Shown piece by piece: positions 44,993-55,525 of a stretch of DNA of 64,000 nt (the stretch's first letter is position 1; each line of letters opens with the position of its first letter). Origin of the DNA: Arthrobacter jiangjiafuii (GTDB lineage Bacteria > Actinomycetota > Actinomycetes > Actinomycetales > Micrococcaceae). Under the pieces are notes generated by a model. The model had not been told where the DNA came from and did no database searches. It worked only from the letters and a program-made list of their open reading frames with translations. The position numbers and the translations under genes are program-made. The stretch covers positions 2,108,001 through 2,172,000 of the forward strand of contig NZ_CP076022.1 in assembly GCF_018622995.1 (NCBI RefSeq). Direction: 5' to 3'.

Positions 44993-45253
44993 TTACTCGG
45001 CGGACTCGACCGGGCGGCTGACGAGCATGCCCTCGTTGATTTCGCGCAGTGCGATCGACAGCGGCTTCTCGTTGAGCTTGGTTTCCACCAGCGGGCCGAC
45101 GTACTCGAACAGGCCTTCGTGCAGCTGCGAGTAGTAGGCGTTGATCTGGCGGGCGCGCTTGGCGCCGTAAATGACCAGCGCGTACTTCGAGTCGGCTACG
45201 TTCAGCAGGTCGTCGATCGGCGGGTTGATGATGCCTTCAGAAACAGTAGACAC
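44993..45253 (-). CDS. rpoZ: RNA polymerase omega subunit
   Basis: Omega assists assembly of RNA polymerase. The 86-residue product begins [17 protein letters not shown] and has [39 protein letters not shown], typical of actinobacterial omega. The frame is open upstream, but the GTG at 45253 with GGAGA nearby gives the family length. Confidence 0.95.
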   Translation of the reverse strand: MSTVSEGIINPPIDDLLNVADSKYALVIYGAKRARQINAYYSQLHEGLFEYVGPLVETKLNEKPLSIALREINEGMLVSRPVESAE

Positions 45254-45293
45254 AGATTCTCCAAAATTCTTTGTACGGGATAAAAGCGGTACG

Positions 45294-45875
45294 TCAGCGC
45301 AGGCGCGGACTGATTCCCATGAGTGATACAAGCTCAGCTGCAGCCCGCTGAACGTCATCATTTACCACGGTGTGATCGAACTCGGGCTCGGCAGCAAGCT
45401 CCAGTTTAGCGGTTTCCAGCCGTTGCTGCTGCTCTTCCGCCGTTTCTGTTCCGCGCCCCACCAGCCGGCGCACCATTTCGTCCCACGACGGCGGTGCCAG
45501 GAACACAAAATTTGCCTCCGGCATGGATGCTTTAACCTGTCGTGCGCCCTGCAGATCGATCTCCAGAAGCACCGACCGGCCCGCTTCCATGGCCTCTTCG
45601 ACCTTGCTGCGCAGCGTGCCGTACCGGTTCTTTCCGTGGACTACCGCCCACTCGAGCATCTGCCCGTCCTCAACGAGGGAATCGAATTCCTCGGGTGAGA
45701 CGAAGAAGTAATGCACGCCGTGTTCCTCCCCGGGCCGGGGCGGGCGGGTGGTGGCCGAAACGGAAAGCCACACTTCCGGGTAGTTGTCCCGGATAAACGT
45801 GGACACCGTGCCTTTGCCAACTGCGGTTGGACCTGCCAGAACTGTCAGCCGCGGTTGCGACACTGAGGACCTCAC
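45294..45875 (-). CDS. gmk: Guanylate kinase
   Basis: Gmk converts GMP to GDP. The 193-residue product has the P-loop [31 protein letters not shown] (GMP-binding), and [13 protein letters not shown] (Walker B region). It lies between mihF and rpoZ, the usual actinobacterial arrangement. Confidence 0.96.
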   Translation of the reverse strand: MRSSVSQPRLTVLAGPTAVGKGTVSTFIRDNYPEVWLSVSATTRPPRPGEEHGVHYFFVSPEEFDSLVEDGQMLEWAVVHGKNRYGTLRSKVEEAMEAGRSVLLEIDLQGARQVKASMPEANFVFLAPPSWDEMVRRLVGRGTETAEEQQQRLETAKLELAAEPEFDHTVVNDDVQRAAAELVSLMGISPRLR

Positions 45876-45928
45876 TTGCTCTCGTTATGATTCGGCCCCG
45901 ACGTTGCGGCCGCATACGAGTTGCGGCC

Positions 45929-46246
45929 CTAGTCGGATTCCAAAAGTTCAATCAGCGCCTTGCGCTGGTGTACGCCCAAACCCCGCACTCTGCGGGTTGG
46001 AGCAATACCTACCGTAGTCATTATTCCAGCTGCGCGGCGCTCTCCGACGCCAGGCAGTGCCCGGAGCAGATCCACTACCTTCAGCCGGCCTACTGCTTCC
46101 TCGGAAGACCGGGAGAGAATGACCTCTTCGACGGACAATTCCCCCGTCTTGATCTTGGCTTTGATGTCAGCCCGGACGGACCGGGCGGCAGTCGCCTTTT
46201 CCCGGGCCCTGGTGCGTTCGTCTTCTGTCAGTGGCTTGAGGTTCAA
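45929..46246 (-). CDS. mihF: Actinobacterial integration host factor mIHF
   Basis: mIHF is a nucleoid protein of actinobacteria, named as host factor for mycobacteriophage L5 integration and unrelated to E. coli IHF. The 105-residue product has an N-terminal helix rich in charged residues (LTEDERTRAREKATAARS). A helix-two-turn-helix/HhH-like domain follows (LLRALPGVGERRAAGIMTTV, then APTRRVRGLGVHQRKAL). The start is TTG at 46246, chosen because GGGAGGG sits 5 bases upstream and the length equals the family. Confidence 0.92.
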   Translation of the reverse strand: MNLKPLTEDERTRAREKATAARSVRADIKAKIKTGELSVEEVILSRSSEEAVGRLKVVDLLRALPGVGERRAAGIMTTVGIAPTRRVRGLGVHQRKALIELLESD

Positions 46247-46376
46247 CAGACCCTCCCGGGCAAGGACTGGCCCGGCAGTGCTGCCATGGAAGGCGGCGAC
46301 GGCGCCGGGGCGGTGCTGATGTATGGGGGTACGGTCTGAACCTAACCGCAATCCCGCCGCAATTGCAATGGCCGTA

Positions 46377-47276
46377 CTACCCGGACAAACCGGCCAGGGT
46401 CCGCGCAGCAGCGTCCCGCAGCGCGGCCGGCGCCGGACCGGCCGCGAGGATGTCCCGGCTCGAGGTCGCCAGCACATTCGGGAACGCCGGACCGAAGGTG
46501 GCCCGCAGATCCGCTCCCGTGGCGCCCTGCGCGCCGAGGCCCGGAGCCAGGATGGGCGCCTGCGCCGCAGCCAGGTCCAGCCCAAGACCGGTGAGCGCCC
46601 GGCCGACCGTGGCGCCGACCACCAGCCCGGTCGAACCCAGGCCGGTCGAACCCAGGCCGGTCGAGCCCGGTCCGGGAGACCCCAGCTCCCGGCTGTTTTC
46701 CGCTGCCGCAGCCGCCACGATCCGGGCCGCCACCGATTGGTCCCCGCCCACATGCTGCACCGAGGCGCCCTCCGGGTTGGAGGTCAGGGCCAGGACAAAC
46801 ACGCCGCGTCCGGTTGCTGCGGCCAGGTCCAGCGCCGGTCGCAGCGATTCGAACCCCAGGTACGGGCTCAGCGTCACCGCGTCCGCTGCCAGGGCCGAAC
46901 CGTCCCGCAGCCAGGCATCGGCGTAGCCGGCCATGGTGGAGCCAATGTCGCCGCGCTTGGCGTCGGCGATGCTGAGCACTCCGGCGTCGGCGCAGGCGGC
47001 CAGCAGCCGTTCCAGGACGGCGAGCCCGGCCGAGCCGTGCCGCTCAAACAGTGCCACCTGGGGTTTCACCGCAGCAACGTCCGCCCCCACCGCCTCGAGC
47101 ACGGTGAGGGAAAAGCGCTCCAGGGACGCGGGGTCGTCGGCCAGGCCCCAGGCGGCCAGCAGCGCCGGATGCGGATCGATGCCGACACACAGCTGGCCGC
47201 GGGAATCCATGGCCGTCCGCAGGCGCGACCCGAACGGGACGCGCCCGGTGGAAGTCCCCACCGGCTGCTCAGGCAC
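46377..47276 (-). CDS. pyrF: Orotidine 5'-phosphate decarboxylase (type 2)
   Basis: PyrF performs the last step to UMP. The 299-residue product is of the long mycobacterial type. It has [12 protein letters not shown], the catalytic [18 protein letters not shown] and [12 protein letters not shown] short repeat GSTGL (three units) is inserted before LVVGAT and encoded by ~15-base tandem repeats at 46627-46671. The GTG at 47276 overlaps the carB stop; the frame is open further upstream. Confidence 0.93.
   Translation of the reverse strand: MPEQPVGTSTGRVPFGSRLRTAMDSRGQLCVGIDPHPALLAAWGLADDPASLERFSLTVLEAVGADVAAVKPQVALFERHGSAGLAVLERLLAACADAGVLSIADAKRGDIGSTMAGYADAWLRDGSALAADAVTLSPYLGFESLRPALDLAAATGRGVFVLALTSNPEGASVQHVGGDQSVAARIVAAAAAENSRELGSPGPGSTGLGSTGLGSTGLVVGATVGRALTGLGLDLAAAQAPILAPGLGAQGATGADLRATFGPAFPNVLATSSRDILAAGPAPAALRDAAARTLAGLSG
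46627..46671. repeat. Three 15-base tandem repeats inside pyrF
   Basis: CCGGTCGAACCCAGG occurs at 46627-46641 and 46642-46656, with a third diverged unit at 46657-46671. On the coding strand these give GSTGL repeats in a surface loop. The unit length is a multiple of three, so copy-number changes keep the frame. Confidence 0.9.
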
Positions 47277-50200
47277 CGGTGGACGCCCGCAGCTTGGCGG
47301 CGTGCTCCTGCAGCGAGGTGACATCCCATTCGTAGGAGCGCATGGCCTCAATGGCCTGGACGGCGGCACCGAATTCGGAGACCGTGGTCACCACCGGGCA
47401 GCCGATGGACGTGGCTGCGGCGCGGATCTCATACCCGTCGCCGCGGGCCTGGCCGCCGGAAGGGGTGTTGACCACCAGGTTGATGTCACCGGCCGTGATC
47501 AGGTCCGCGACGGTGCCTTCACCGTTGGGTCCGGCCCCCTCGCTGACCTTGCGCACCGTGGTGGCCTGGATGCCGTTGCGGCGCAGGACCTCGGCAGTGC
47601 CGCCGGTGGAGAGGATCTCGAAGCCCAGGTCCACCATCAGCTTCACCGGCATGATGATGGAGCGCTTGTCCCGGTTTGCGACCGAGACGAAGATCTTCCC
47701 CTCGGTGGGCAGCGCCGAGTTGGCGGCGGCCTGGGACTTGGCGAAGGCGGTGTCGAAGTACTTGTCGATGCCCATGACTTCGCCGGTGGAGCGCATTTCC
47801 GGGCCGAGCAGGGAATCCACCACGGTGCCCTCCGGGGTGCGGAAGCGGCTGAACGGCAGTACTGCTTCCTTCACGGCCACGGGGGCGTCCAGCGGCAGCA
47901 CGGAGCCGTCGCCGACGGCTGAGAGCTTCCCGGCCGCCCGCAGGTCCGCAATACTGGCGCCGGTGCCGATCAGCGCCGCGGCCTTGGCCAGCTGCACGCC
48001 GGTGGCCTTGGAGACAAAGGGCACGGTGCGGGAGGCTCGCGGGTTGGCTTCGATGACATAGAGCACGTCCGAGGCCAGCGCGAACTGGATGTTGATCAGG
48101 CCGCGCACGCCCACGCCGGCGGCAATGATGCGGGTGGCTTCGCGGACGCGGTCGACGACGTCGGTGCCCAGGGTGATCGGCGGCAGGACGCACGCCGAGT
48201 CGCCGGAGTGGATGCCGGCTTCCTCGATGTGCTCCATGATGCCGCCCACGTAGAGGTCGGTGCCGTCAAAGAGGGCGTCGACGTCGATCTCGATGGCGTC
48301 CTCGAGGAAGCGGTCCACCAGCACCGGGTGGTCCGGAGTGATCTCGGTGGCGTTGGCGATGTACCGGGAGAGGTTGGCCTCGTCGTAGACGATTTCCATG
48401 CCGCGGCCGCCCAGGACGTAGGACGGGCGGACCAGCACGGGGTAGCCGATTTCGTCGGCGATCTTCTTGGCGTCGTCGAAGGACACGGCGGTGCCGTTCT
48501 TCGGGGCAATCAGTCCGCCCTCGTCCAGCACATGCTGGAACGCGCCGCGGTGCTCGGCCAGGTCGATGGCTTCCGGGGAGGTGCCCAGGATCGGGACGCC
48601 GGCGTCGGCCAGGGCCTGCGCCAGCTTCAGCGGGGTCTGCCCGCCGAGCTGCACGAACACACCGAGCACTCCCCCGGTGCGCTGCTCGGCGGCGATGACC
48701 TCCAGGACGTCCTCCAGGGTGAGCGGCTCGAAGTAGAGCCGGTCGGAGATGTCGTAGTCGGTGGAAACGGTCTCCGGGTTGCAGTTGATCATCACTGTCT
48801 CGTACCCGGCCTCGCGCAGCGCCATGGTGGCGTGGACGCAGGAATAGTCGAACTCGATGCCCTGCCCGATCCGGTTCGGACCGGAGCCGAGGATGATGAT
48901 GGACGGCTTTTCGTGCTGCGCCACCTCGTCCTCCTCGTCGTAGGAGGAGTAGTGGTACGGGGTGTACGCGGCGAACTCGGCAGCGCAGGTGTCCACCGTC
49001 TTATAGACCGGGCGGATGTCCAGGGCGTGCCGGACGCCGCGGATGACGGCCTCGGGGGTGTTGGTCAGCGCGCCGATCTGCTCATCGGAGAAGCCGTGCC
49101 GCTTGGCCAGGCGCAGGATCTCGGCGTTGACGGTTCCGGCACCGCGGATTTCCTCGGCCACCTCGTTGATCAGGACCAGCTGGTCCAAGTACCAGGGGTC
49201 GATGCCGGTGGCCTCGTAGAGGTCCTCCACCGTGGCTCCGCCCAGCAAGGCCTGCTGGACCTGCTTGAGCCGGTCCGTCGTCGGGCGCTTGGCCGCCTCG
49301 ATCAGGGCCGGTACGGCGTCGGCAGCAACCGGGGCGAAGGTCAGCGAGGCACCCTTCTGCTCCAGGGAGCGCAGCGCCTTCTGCAGGGCCTCGGAGAAGT
49401 TGCGGCCGATGGCCATGGCCTCGCCGACGGACTTCATGGTGGTGGTCAGCGTGGGGTCGGCGGCCGGGAACTTCTCGAAGGCGAACCGCGGAACCTTGAC
49501 CACTACGTAGTCCAGGGTCGGCTCGAAGGAGGCCGGGGTCTGCTTGGTGATGTCGTTCGGGATCTCGTCCAGCGTGTAGCCCAGGGCCAGCTTGGTGGCG
49601 ATCTTGGCGATCGCGAAGCCGGTGGCCTTGGAGGCCAGTGCCGAGGAGCGGGAGACGCGCGGGTTCATTTCGATGACGACGACGCGGCCGGTGTCCGGTT
49701 CGATGGCGAACTGGATGTTGCAGCCGCCGGTGTCCACGCCCACCTCGCGGATCACGGCGATCGCGATGTTGCGCAGGTTCTGGTATTCGCGGTCGGTCAG
49801 GGTCATGGCCGGGGCCACGGTGATGGAGTCGCCGGTGTGTACGCCCACCGGGTCGAAGTTCTCGATGGAGCAGACCACCACAACGTTGTCGTTGCGGTCC
49901 CGCATCATTTCCAGCTCGTATTCCTTCCAGCCCAGGATGCTCTCTTCGAGGAGCACCTCGGAGGTGGGGCTGTACTGGATGCCGGCGCCGGCAATGCGGC
50001 GCAGGTCCTTCTCGTTGTAGGCCAGGCCGGAGCCCAGGCCGCCCATGGTGAAGGACGGACGGACCACCATCGGGTAGCCCAGTTCCTCCGCGGCGGCGAA
50101 GGCCTCGTCCATGCTGTGCACGATGATGGACTTCGCCGATTCGGCGCCGCAGCGCTCGACGACGCCCTTGAACTTCTCGCGGTCCTCGCCGAGTTCGATG

Positions 50201-50565
50201 GCGGCAATGTTGGCGCCGATCAGCTCCACGTTGTACTTGTCCAGGACGCCGTTCTTGTCCAGCGCAATGGCGGTGTTCAGGGCAGTCTGCCCGCCCATGG
50301 TGGGCAGGATCGCGTCGGGGCGTTCCTTGGCGATGATCTTCTCCACCACCTCGGGGGTGATGGGTTCCACGTAGGTGGCATCGGCGAATTCAGGGTCGGT
50401 CATGATGGTGGCCGGGTTGGAATTCACCAGGATGACCCGCAGGCCCTCCTCCCGCAGCACGCGCAGCGCCTGGGTGCCGGAGTAGTCGAATTCCGCGGCC
50501 TGGCCGATGACGATCGGACCGGAGCCGATGACCAGGACGGACTTGAGGTCGGTTCTGCGGGGCAT
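47269..50565 (-). CDS. carB: Carbamoyl-phosphate synthase large subunit
   Basis: CarB makes carbamoyl phosphate for pyrimidines and arginine. The 1098-residue product has two ATP-grasp halves, each starting with an [35 protein letters not shown] nucleotide-binding pattern. [12 protein letters not shown] and [13 protein letters not shown] are present, and the C-terminal MGS-like allosteric domain ([16 protein letters not shown]) binds effectors. The ATG at 50565 overlaps the carA stop by one base (TAATG). Confidence 0.97.
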   Translation of the reverse strand: MPRRTDLKSVLVIGSGPIVIGQAAEFDYSGTQALRVLREEGLRVILVNSNPATIMTDPEFADATYVEPITPEVVEKIIAKERPDAILPTMGGQTALNTAIALDKNGVLDKYNVELIGANIAAIELGEDREKFKGVVERCGAESAKSIIVHSMDEAFAAAEELGYPMVVRPSFTMGGLGSGLAYNEKDLRRIAGAGIQYSPTSEVLLEESILGWKEYELEMMRDRNDNVVVVCSIENFDPVGVHTGDSITVAPAMTLTDREYQNLRNIAIAVIREVGVDTGGCNIQFAIEPDTGRVVVIEMNPRVSRSSALASKATGFAIAKIATKLALGYTLDEIPNDITKQTPASFEPTLDYVVVKVPRFAFEKFPAADPTLTTTMKSVGEAMAIGRNFSEALQKALRSLEQKGASLTFAPVAADAVPALIEAAKRPTTDRLKQVQQALLGGATVEDLYEATGIDPWYLDQLVLINEVAEEIRGAGTVNAEILRLAKRHGFSDEQIGALTNTPEAVIRGVRHALDIRPVYKTVDTCAAEFAAYTPYHYSSYDEEDEVAQHEKPSIIILGSGPNRIGQGIEFDYSCVHATMALREAGYETVMINCNPETVSTDYDISDRLYFEPLTLEDVLEVIAAEQRTGGVLGVFVQLGGQTPLKLAQALADAGVPILGTSPEAIDLAEHRGAFQHVLDEGGLIAPKNGTAVSFDDAKKIADEIGYPVLVRPSYVLGGRGMEIVYDEANLSRYIANATEITPDHPVLVDRFLEDAIEIDVDALFDGTDLYVGGIMEHIEEAGIHSGDSACVLPPITLGTDVVDRVREATRIIAAGVGVRGLINIQFALASDVLYVIEANPRASRTVPFVSKATGVQLAKAAALIGTGASIADLRAAGKLSAVGDGSVLPLDAPVAVKEAVLPFSRFRTPEGTVVDSLLGPEMRSTGEVMGIDKYFDTAFAKSQAAANSALPTEGKIFVSVANRDKRSIIMPVKLMVDLGFEILSTGGTAEVLRRNGIQATTVRKVSEGAGPNGEGTVADLITAGDINLVVNTPSGGQARGDGYEIRAAATSIGCPVVTTVSEFGAAVQAIEAMRSYEWDVTSLQEHAAKLRASTGA

Positions 50566-51758
50566 TAGTTCGATTCCTTGATCTTGCTGGCGGCGTTCTT
50601 GCTGGAGTCCATGAGGTCCACGAAGCGGTCGAACAGGTACGCGGAGTCATGCGGGCCGGCGGCGGCTTCGGGGTGGTACTGCACCGAGAACGCCGGGATG
50701 TCCAGGCAGGCCAGGCCTTCCACGACGTCGTCGTTCAGGGACACGTGGCTGACCTCGACCCGGCCGTACCGGGCTTCGGGGGCGGTGACGGGACCGTCCA
50801 GCGGAGCGTCAACGGCGAAGCCGTGGTTCTGGCTGGTGATTTCCACCTTGCCGGTGCGCCGGTCCAGGACCGGCTGGTTGATGCCGCGGTGTCCGTAGCG
50901 CAGCTTGTACGTGCCAAAGCCCAGCGCGCGGCCCAGGATCTGGTTGCCGAAGCAGATGCCGAAGAACGGGGTGCCGGTATCGAGCACGCCGCGCAGCAGC
51001 TGAACCTGCACGTCGGCGGTGGCGGGGTCGCCGGGTCCGTTGGACATGAACACGCCGTCCGGGTCCAGGGCGGTGACTTCGGCCAGGGTGGCGGTGGCGG
51101 GCAGCACGTGCACCCGCACCCCGCGCTCGGCGAAGCGGACCGGGGTCATGGATTTGATGCCCAGGTCCAGGGCGGCGACGGTGAAGCGGGGTTCGCCCTC
51201 CCAGCCGTGGTCCTTCGGGTCGATGACGTAGGCGGCGTCCACGCTGACTTCCTCGGCCAGGCGGGCGCCGGCCATGGACTCCTGCCCCAGGACGTCGGCG
51301 AGCAGCTCGGCGTCCGGGCGCTGCGCGGCGGCACCGGAGAAGATGCCGGCCTTCATGGCGCCGCGTTCGCGCAGGTGGCGGGTCACGGCGCGGGTGTCGA
51401 CGCCGGAGATGCCGACGACGCCCTGGGCGCTAAGCTCCTCGTCCAGGCTGCGCTCGGAGCGCCAGTTCGACGGACGGCGGGCGGCGTCGCGCACGATGTA
51501 CCCGGCCACCCAGATGCGCCGGGACTCGGCGTCGTCGGTGTTCACTCCGGTGTTGCCGATGTGGGGTGCGGTCTGCACCACCAGCTGGCGGGCGTAGGAG
51601 GGATCGGTGATGGTTTCCTGGTAGCCGGTCATGCCGGTGGCGAAGACGGCCTCGCCCAGGGCGGTGCCCTCGGCACCGTAGCGCCGGCCACGGAAGGTGC
51701 GGCCGTCTTCAAGCATCAAAACAGCTGCGGTGGGGGTCGGTGTGTGCTGCACGGTCAC
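50565..51758 (-). CDS. carA: Carbamoyl-phosphate synthase small subunit
   Basis: CarA is the glutaminase that feeds ammonia to CarB. The 397-residue product has the N-terminal [13 protein letters not shown] and [16 protein letters not shown]. The class I amidotransferase triad lies in [15 protein letters not shown] (Cys) and [11 protein letters not shown] (His, Glu). The GTG at 51758 overlaps the upstream membrane-protein stop (GTGA). Confidence 0.96.
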   Translation of the reverse strand: MTVQHTPTPTAAVLMLEDGRTFRGRRYGAEGTALGEAVFATGMTGYQETITDPSYARQLVVQTAPHIGNTGVNTDDAESRRIWVAGYIVRDAARRPSNWRSERSLDEELSAQGVVGISGVDTRAVTRHLRERGAMKAGIFSGAAAQRPDAELLADVLGQESMAGARLAEEVSVDAAYVIDPKDHGWEGEPRFTVAALDLGIKSMTPVRFAERGVRVHVLPATATLAEVTALDPDGVFMSNGPGDPATADVQVQLLRGVLDTGTPFFGICFGNQILGRALGFGTYKLRYGHRGINQPVLDRRTGKVEITSQNHGFAVDAPLDGPVTAPEARYGRVEVSHVSLNDDVVEGLACLDIPAFSVQYHPEAAAGPHDSAYLFDRFVDLMDSSKNAASKIKESN

Positions 51759-52273
51759 AGTTGTTCCTCGCTTGTTTCCGCCGGGTCGACCGGCAGGAGT
51801 TCGGTGATGGCTGATACCAGGGGTGTTTTGTCTTCGGCGCTGCGGGTGCGGAATCCGGTGTCCACGGCTGTGGAGCCGAGCATCCAGGTCACGATGACCA
51901 GGCCTTCCTTTTCCACGAACTTGCCGGCCATGCCGCGTTCCAGGCGCACTGCTTCCAGATCGGCCCGCGGAATCCAGACGTCGGGGGCGCCGCTGCGGAC
52001 AATCAGCAGGCCCTCGTCGAAGACGGCGGCGGTGGCATTGGATTTGACGCCCAGGCCGTACACGGCAATCCGGTCCAGCCAGTCGCCGGCGGTGGTGGTG
52101 CAGACGTACTGGCCCAGGGCCTGGAAGCGGGGTTCCTCGAGGCCGTCGGGCATGGGGACCGGTCGCGGGACGCCCTGCTGGCGTTTCCGGCGGCCACGCC
52201 ACCCCAGGGCGAACAGGCCCAGGAGAAGCACGATCAGGGCAAGCGTGCCCAAGGCGAATATCAGCCGATCCAT
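51755..52273 (-). CDS. Membrane-anchored protein of the pyr operon (Rv1382-like)
   Basis: This 172-residue protein has a single N-terminal transmembrane helix ([20 protein letters not shown]), a basic stop-transfer patch (RGRRKRQQG) and a cytoplasmic beta-rich domain ([20 protein letters not shown]) with PH-like character. It sits between pyrC and carA, the place of the M. tuberculosis Rv1382 'membrane or export protein', and overlaps both neighbours. The function is unknown; constant linkage suggests a role in pyrimidine flux. Confidence 0.8.
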   Translation of the reverse strand: MDRLIFALGTLALIVLLLGLFALGWRGRRKRQQGVPRPVPMPDGLEEPRFQALGQYVCTTTAGDWLDRIAVYGLGVKSNATAAVFDEGLLIVRSGAPDVWIPRADLEAVRLERGMAGKFVEKEGLVIVTWMLGSTAVDTGFRTRSAEDKTPLVSAITELLPVDPAETSEEQL

Positions 52274-53637
52274 GCGGACTCCTCTGAAGAAACGGGATGA
52301 GGTGTGTTCAGGGCGGCATCCAGGACCGTCGGGTGGCCGGCAAAGAAGGTTGCCCGCACAACGCCGGGCAGTTCCAACCCGGCAAACGGTGAGTTGCGCC
52401 CCTTTGAAGCCATCTTATTCGGGTCCACGATGCGAACCGCAGACGGGTCGACCAATATGACGTTGGCCGGTTCGCCCGGTTCCAGCGGCCTGCCCTGTGT
52501 TTCGACGGCGCCAATGGCCGCCGGGGTGATGGAGGTCACGCGGGCGAAGCCCTCCCAGTCCATCAGGCCGGTGTCGATCATGGCGTGCTGGATAACCGAG
52601 AGTGCGGTCTCCAGCCCGGTCATGCCCATGGCCGCCTGCGCCCATTCGCATTCCTTGTGTTCGGACGGATGGGGGGCGTGGTCGGTGCCGACAATGTCGA
52701 TGGTGCCGTCGGCCAGCCCGCGGCGCAGCGCCTGCACATCGGCCCCGGTGCGCAGCGGCGGGTTGACCTTGTAGACCGGGTCGTAGCTGCGGACCAGGTC
52801 ATCGGTGAGCAGCAGGTGGTGCGGGGTGGCTTCGGCGGTGACGTTGATGCCGCGTTCCTTGGCCCAGCGGATGATTTCCACGGAACCGGCGGTGGAGACA
52901 TGGCAGACGTGCAGCCGGGAGTTGGTGTGCTGCGCCAGCAGCACGTCCCGGGCGATAATCGATTCCTCGGCCACGGCGGGCCAGCCAGCCAGGCCCAGGA
53001 CGGCGCTGACCTCGCCCTCGTTCATCTGCGCATTCTCGGTCAGCCGCGGTTCCTGCGCATGCTGGGCGATCACGCCGTCGAACGCTTTGACGTATTCCAG
53101 CGCGCGGCGCATCAGCACCGGATCGGAGACGCACTTGCCGTCGTCGGAGAAGACCCGCACCCGTGCCCGGGAATCGGCCATGGCGCCGAGCTCGGCGAGG
53201 CGTTCGCCCTCCAGGCCCACGGTCACCGCGCCCACCGGGCGCACATCGACCCAGCCGGAGCGCCGGCCGAGGCTGTAGACCTGTTCCACCACGCCGGCGG
53301 TATCGGCCACCGGGTTGGAGTTGGCCATGGCGTGGACGGCGGTAAAGCCGCCCAGTGCGGCGGCGCGGGTTCCGGTTTCCACCGTTTCCGCGTCCTCGCG
53401 GCCGGGTTCGCGCAGGTGGGTGTGCAGGTCCACCATGCCCGGCAGGGCGATCAGTCCCGCGGCCTCAATAATGACGGCATCCTGCGGCGCCTCCAGGGAC
53501 TCGCCGACGGCGGTGATGAGCCCGCCGCTGATCAGCAGGTCGGCGCTCGCCCGGCCGAGGATGGAGGCGTTGCGGAGCAGATAGGTCCCGGTTGCCGTGG
53601 AGCTGGAGGCAGGGAGGTTGGCTGGGATTGACGTCAC
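52261..53637 (-). CDS. pyrC: Dihydroorotase
   Basis: PyrC closes carbamoyl-aspartate to dihydroorotate. The 458-residue type I enzyme has a zinc-binding [46 protein letters not shown] and the catalytic Asp in [13 protein letters not shown]. The GTG at 53637 overlaps the pyrB stop (GTGA). The frame is open into pyrB but would duplicate coding. Confidence 0.96.
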   Translation of the reverse strand: MTSIPANLPASSSTATGTYLLRNASILGRASADLLISGGLITAVGESLEAPQDAVIIEAAGLIALPGMVDLHTHLREPGREDAETVETGTRAAALGGFTAVHAMANSNPVADTAGVVEQVYSLGRRSGWVDVRPVGAVTVGLEGERLAELGAMADSRARVRVFSDDGKCVSDPVLMRRALEYVKAFDGVIAQHAQEPRLTENAQMNEGEVSAVLGLAGWPAVAEESIIARDVLLAQHTNSRLHVCHVSTAGSVEIIRWAKERGINVTAEATPHHLLLTDDLVRSYDPVYKVNPPLRTGADVQALRRGLADGTIDIVGTDHAPHPSEHKECEWAQAAMGMTGLETALSVIQHAMIDTGLMDWEGFARVTSITPAAIGAVETQGRPLEPGEPANVILVDPSAVRIVDPNKMASKGRNSPFAGLELPGVVRATFFAGHPTVLDAALNTPHPVSSEESAWIG

Positions 53638-54635
53638 TGTGCGTTCTCCAAGGTGGCGGGGCCGGCGGAAGTGGTGGTCTCGCCGGAGAGCAGAAGGTAG
53701 AGGGCGGCCATGCGCACGGACACTCCGTTGCTGACCTGCTCCAGGATGGTGGCACGGGGCGAATCGGCGGCGCGGGAGGAGATTTCCAGCCCGCGGTTCA
53801 TCGGCCCGGGATGCAGCAGGATGGTGTCCTTGAGGCCCAGCGTGTCCAGCCGGTCCAGGCGGACGTCGTCGAACCCCCACCGGCGCGAGTATTCACGCAC
53901 CGAGGGGAAGAACGCGGAGTGCATGCGTTCACCCTGGACGCGCAGCATCATGACGGCGTCGGGGCCGGCTTCCAGCGCCGAGTCAAGGTCATAGCTGACC
54001 TCGCAGGGCCAGGATTCGACGCCGAACGGCAGCAGGGTGGGCGGAGCCACCAGGGTGACGGTGGCTCCGAGCGTGCGCAGCAGCCACAGGTCCGACCGGG
54101 CGACCCGCGAGTGCAGCACGTCGCCGACAATGACCACGTGCATGCCGGCCAGGTCGCTTCCCGTGGACGGCGTGCCGTGCAGCCGCGCCCAGTGCCGGCG
54201 CATGGTGAAGGCGTCCAGCAGGGCCTGGGTGGGGTGCTCATGGGTGCCGTCTCCGGCGTTGACTACCGCGGCATTGATCCAGCCGGAGCCGGCCAGCCGT
54301 GCCGGGGCGCCGGAGGAACCGTGCCGGATGACGACGGCGTCGGCTCCGATGGCGGCGAGGGTCTGCGCGGTGTCCTTGAGCGATTCGCCCTTGGAGACCG
54401 AGGAACCTTTGGCGGAAAAGTTGATGACGTCGGCGGAGAGCCGCTTGGCGGCTGCTTCGAAGGAGATCCGGGTGCGGGTGGAGTCTTCGAAGAAGAGGTT
54501 GACCACGGTGCGTCCGCGCAGTGCCGGCAGTTTCTTGACCTCGCGCTGGGATACGGCGGCCATCTGCTCCGCGGTGTCCAGGATGGCCAGGGCATCGGTA
54601 CGGGTCAGGTCCCGGGTGGAGAGCAGGTGCTTCAC
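53634..54635 (-). CDS. pyrB: Aspartate carbamoyltransferase catalytic subunit
   Basis: PyrB condenses carbamoyl phosphate and aspartate. The 333-residue product has the carbamoyl-phosphate motif [12 protein letters not shown], the SKGESLKDT loop, and the [11 protein letters not shown] aspartate-binding loop. No regulatory PyrI gene is present, as in other PyrR-controlled operons. It overlaps pyrR by 4 bases. Confidence 0.96.
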   Translation of the reverse strand: MKHLLSTRDLTRTDALAILDTAEQMAAVSQREVKKLPALRGRTVVNLFFEDSTRTRISFEAAAKRLSADVINFSAKGSSVSKGESLKDTAQTLAAIGADAVVIRHGSSGAPARLAGSGWINAAVVNAGDGTHEHPTQALLDAFTMRRHWARLHGTPSTGSDLAGMHVVIVGDVLHSRVARSDLWLLRTLGATVTLVAPPTLLPFGVESWPCEVSYDLDSALEAGPDAVMMLRVQGERMHSAFFPSVREYSRRWGFDDVRLDRLDTLGLKDTILLHPGPMNRGLEISSRAADSPRATILEQVSNGVSVRMAALYLLLSGETTTSAGPATLENAQ

Positions 54636-55207
54636 AGGGTGCCCTCGATAACCACTTCGTCTGCCGCATCGGTCTCCCGCAGGCGTACCCGGACCCTCTC
54701 CACAGCGGCCGTGGGCAGGTTCTTCCCGACGTGGTCCGCGCGGATGGGCAGTTCGCGGTGGCCGCGGTCCACGAGGACGGCAAGACGGACAATCCGGGGC
54801 CGGCCCAGGTCGACCAGGGCGTCCAGGGCGGCCCGGATGGTCCGGCCGGAGAACAGGACATCGTCCACGAGGACCACCACCTTGTCATCGATTCCGGACA
54901 GCGGAACCTTGGTGGCGTACGGGGTGCGGGTGGGCTGGCGGGCCAGATCGTCACGGAACATCGTGACGTCCAGCTGGCCGACAATGGCGGCGGGATCCAC
55001 GGACGGATCGGCGGCGGCGATTTTTGAAGCGAGCCGGACGGCCAGAGGCGCGCCGCGGCGTGGAATGCCCATCAGAACGAGGTCTGCGGGACCTTTGTTG
55101 GCTTCCAGGATTTCATGGGCAATCCGGGTAAGTGCGCGGTCAATGTCAGCTGAAGCCAGAACGGTGCGTGCGGGCGCGGGTGCGCCCGGCGGGTTGGACA
55201 AGTCCAT
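54632..55207 (-). CDS. pyrR: Pyrimidine operon regulator PyrR/uracil phosphoribosyltransferase
   Basis: PyrR binds pyr mRNA when UMP is abundant and has UPRTase activity. The 191-residue product has [17 protein letters not shown] and the PRPP-binding [19 protein letters not shown]. The ATG at 55207 has GGAGGAGG upstream and a PyrR-binding loop just before that. It is the first gene of the pyr operon and probably controls its own translation and that of the downstream genes. Confidence 0.95.
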   Translation of the reverse strand: MDLSNPPGAPAPARTVLASADIDRALTRIAHEILEANKGPADLVLMGIPRRGAPLAVRLASKIAAADPSVDPAAIVGQLDVTMFRDDLARQPTRTPYATKVPLSGIDDKVVVLVDDVLFSGRTIRAALDALVDLGRPRIVRLAVLVDRGHRELPIRADHVGKNLPTAAVERVRVRLRETDAADEVVIEGTL

Positions 55208-55220
55208 ATTCTGCCTCCTC

Positions 55221-55244
55221 CTTCCCCGCCTCACAGGACGGAAC
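55221..55244 (-). promoter_or_regulatory. PyrR-binding loop over the pyrR ribosome-binding region
   Basis: On the minus strand TTCCG, then TCCTGTGAGG, then CGGGGAA form a stem-loop. The loop fits the PyrR consensus UCCNGNGAGG. It abuts the GGAGGAGG Shine-Dalgarno of pyrR. This is the arrangement known for mycobacterial pyr translational repression. No terminator was seen between it and the start. Confidence 0.82.
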
Positions 55245-55525
55245 TTAAAGGGTGAATGCGGTTTCAAGCTATCACAGGGCCCGCAGCTGGATCTGTCGGG
55301 CCTGACATGGGCCTTCACAATTACAGGGGGCCCTTCACAATCGCGGTGGCGTCCTTGAGGCGCGCCCTGGCAGATGCCGCCCACCCCCGGACCGGGACCT
55401 GCGGCCGGAGAACCGCCCGTGCGGGAATATTCCCCGCCCAGATGCGCTGTGTCGCCCCCGGCATCGGCGCTTTCCTCTTAGAGTTGCCTCATGACAGGCA
55501 CTTCCTTCATGACCGGCGCACGTTT
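55245..55525. other. Divergent gap between pyrR and the PrsW-family gene
   Basis: About 280 bases with the pyr leader and presumably two promoters. A short direct repeat (CTTCACAAT, near 55312 and 55332) is visible. I could not place boxes with confidence, and I see no gene here. Confidence 0.5.

Noticed and set aside
48208-50568. 786-codon plus-strand frame opposite carB
   Set aside because: Mirror frame of CarB; composition is Gly/Asp/Val/His rich with no family match.
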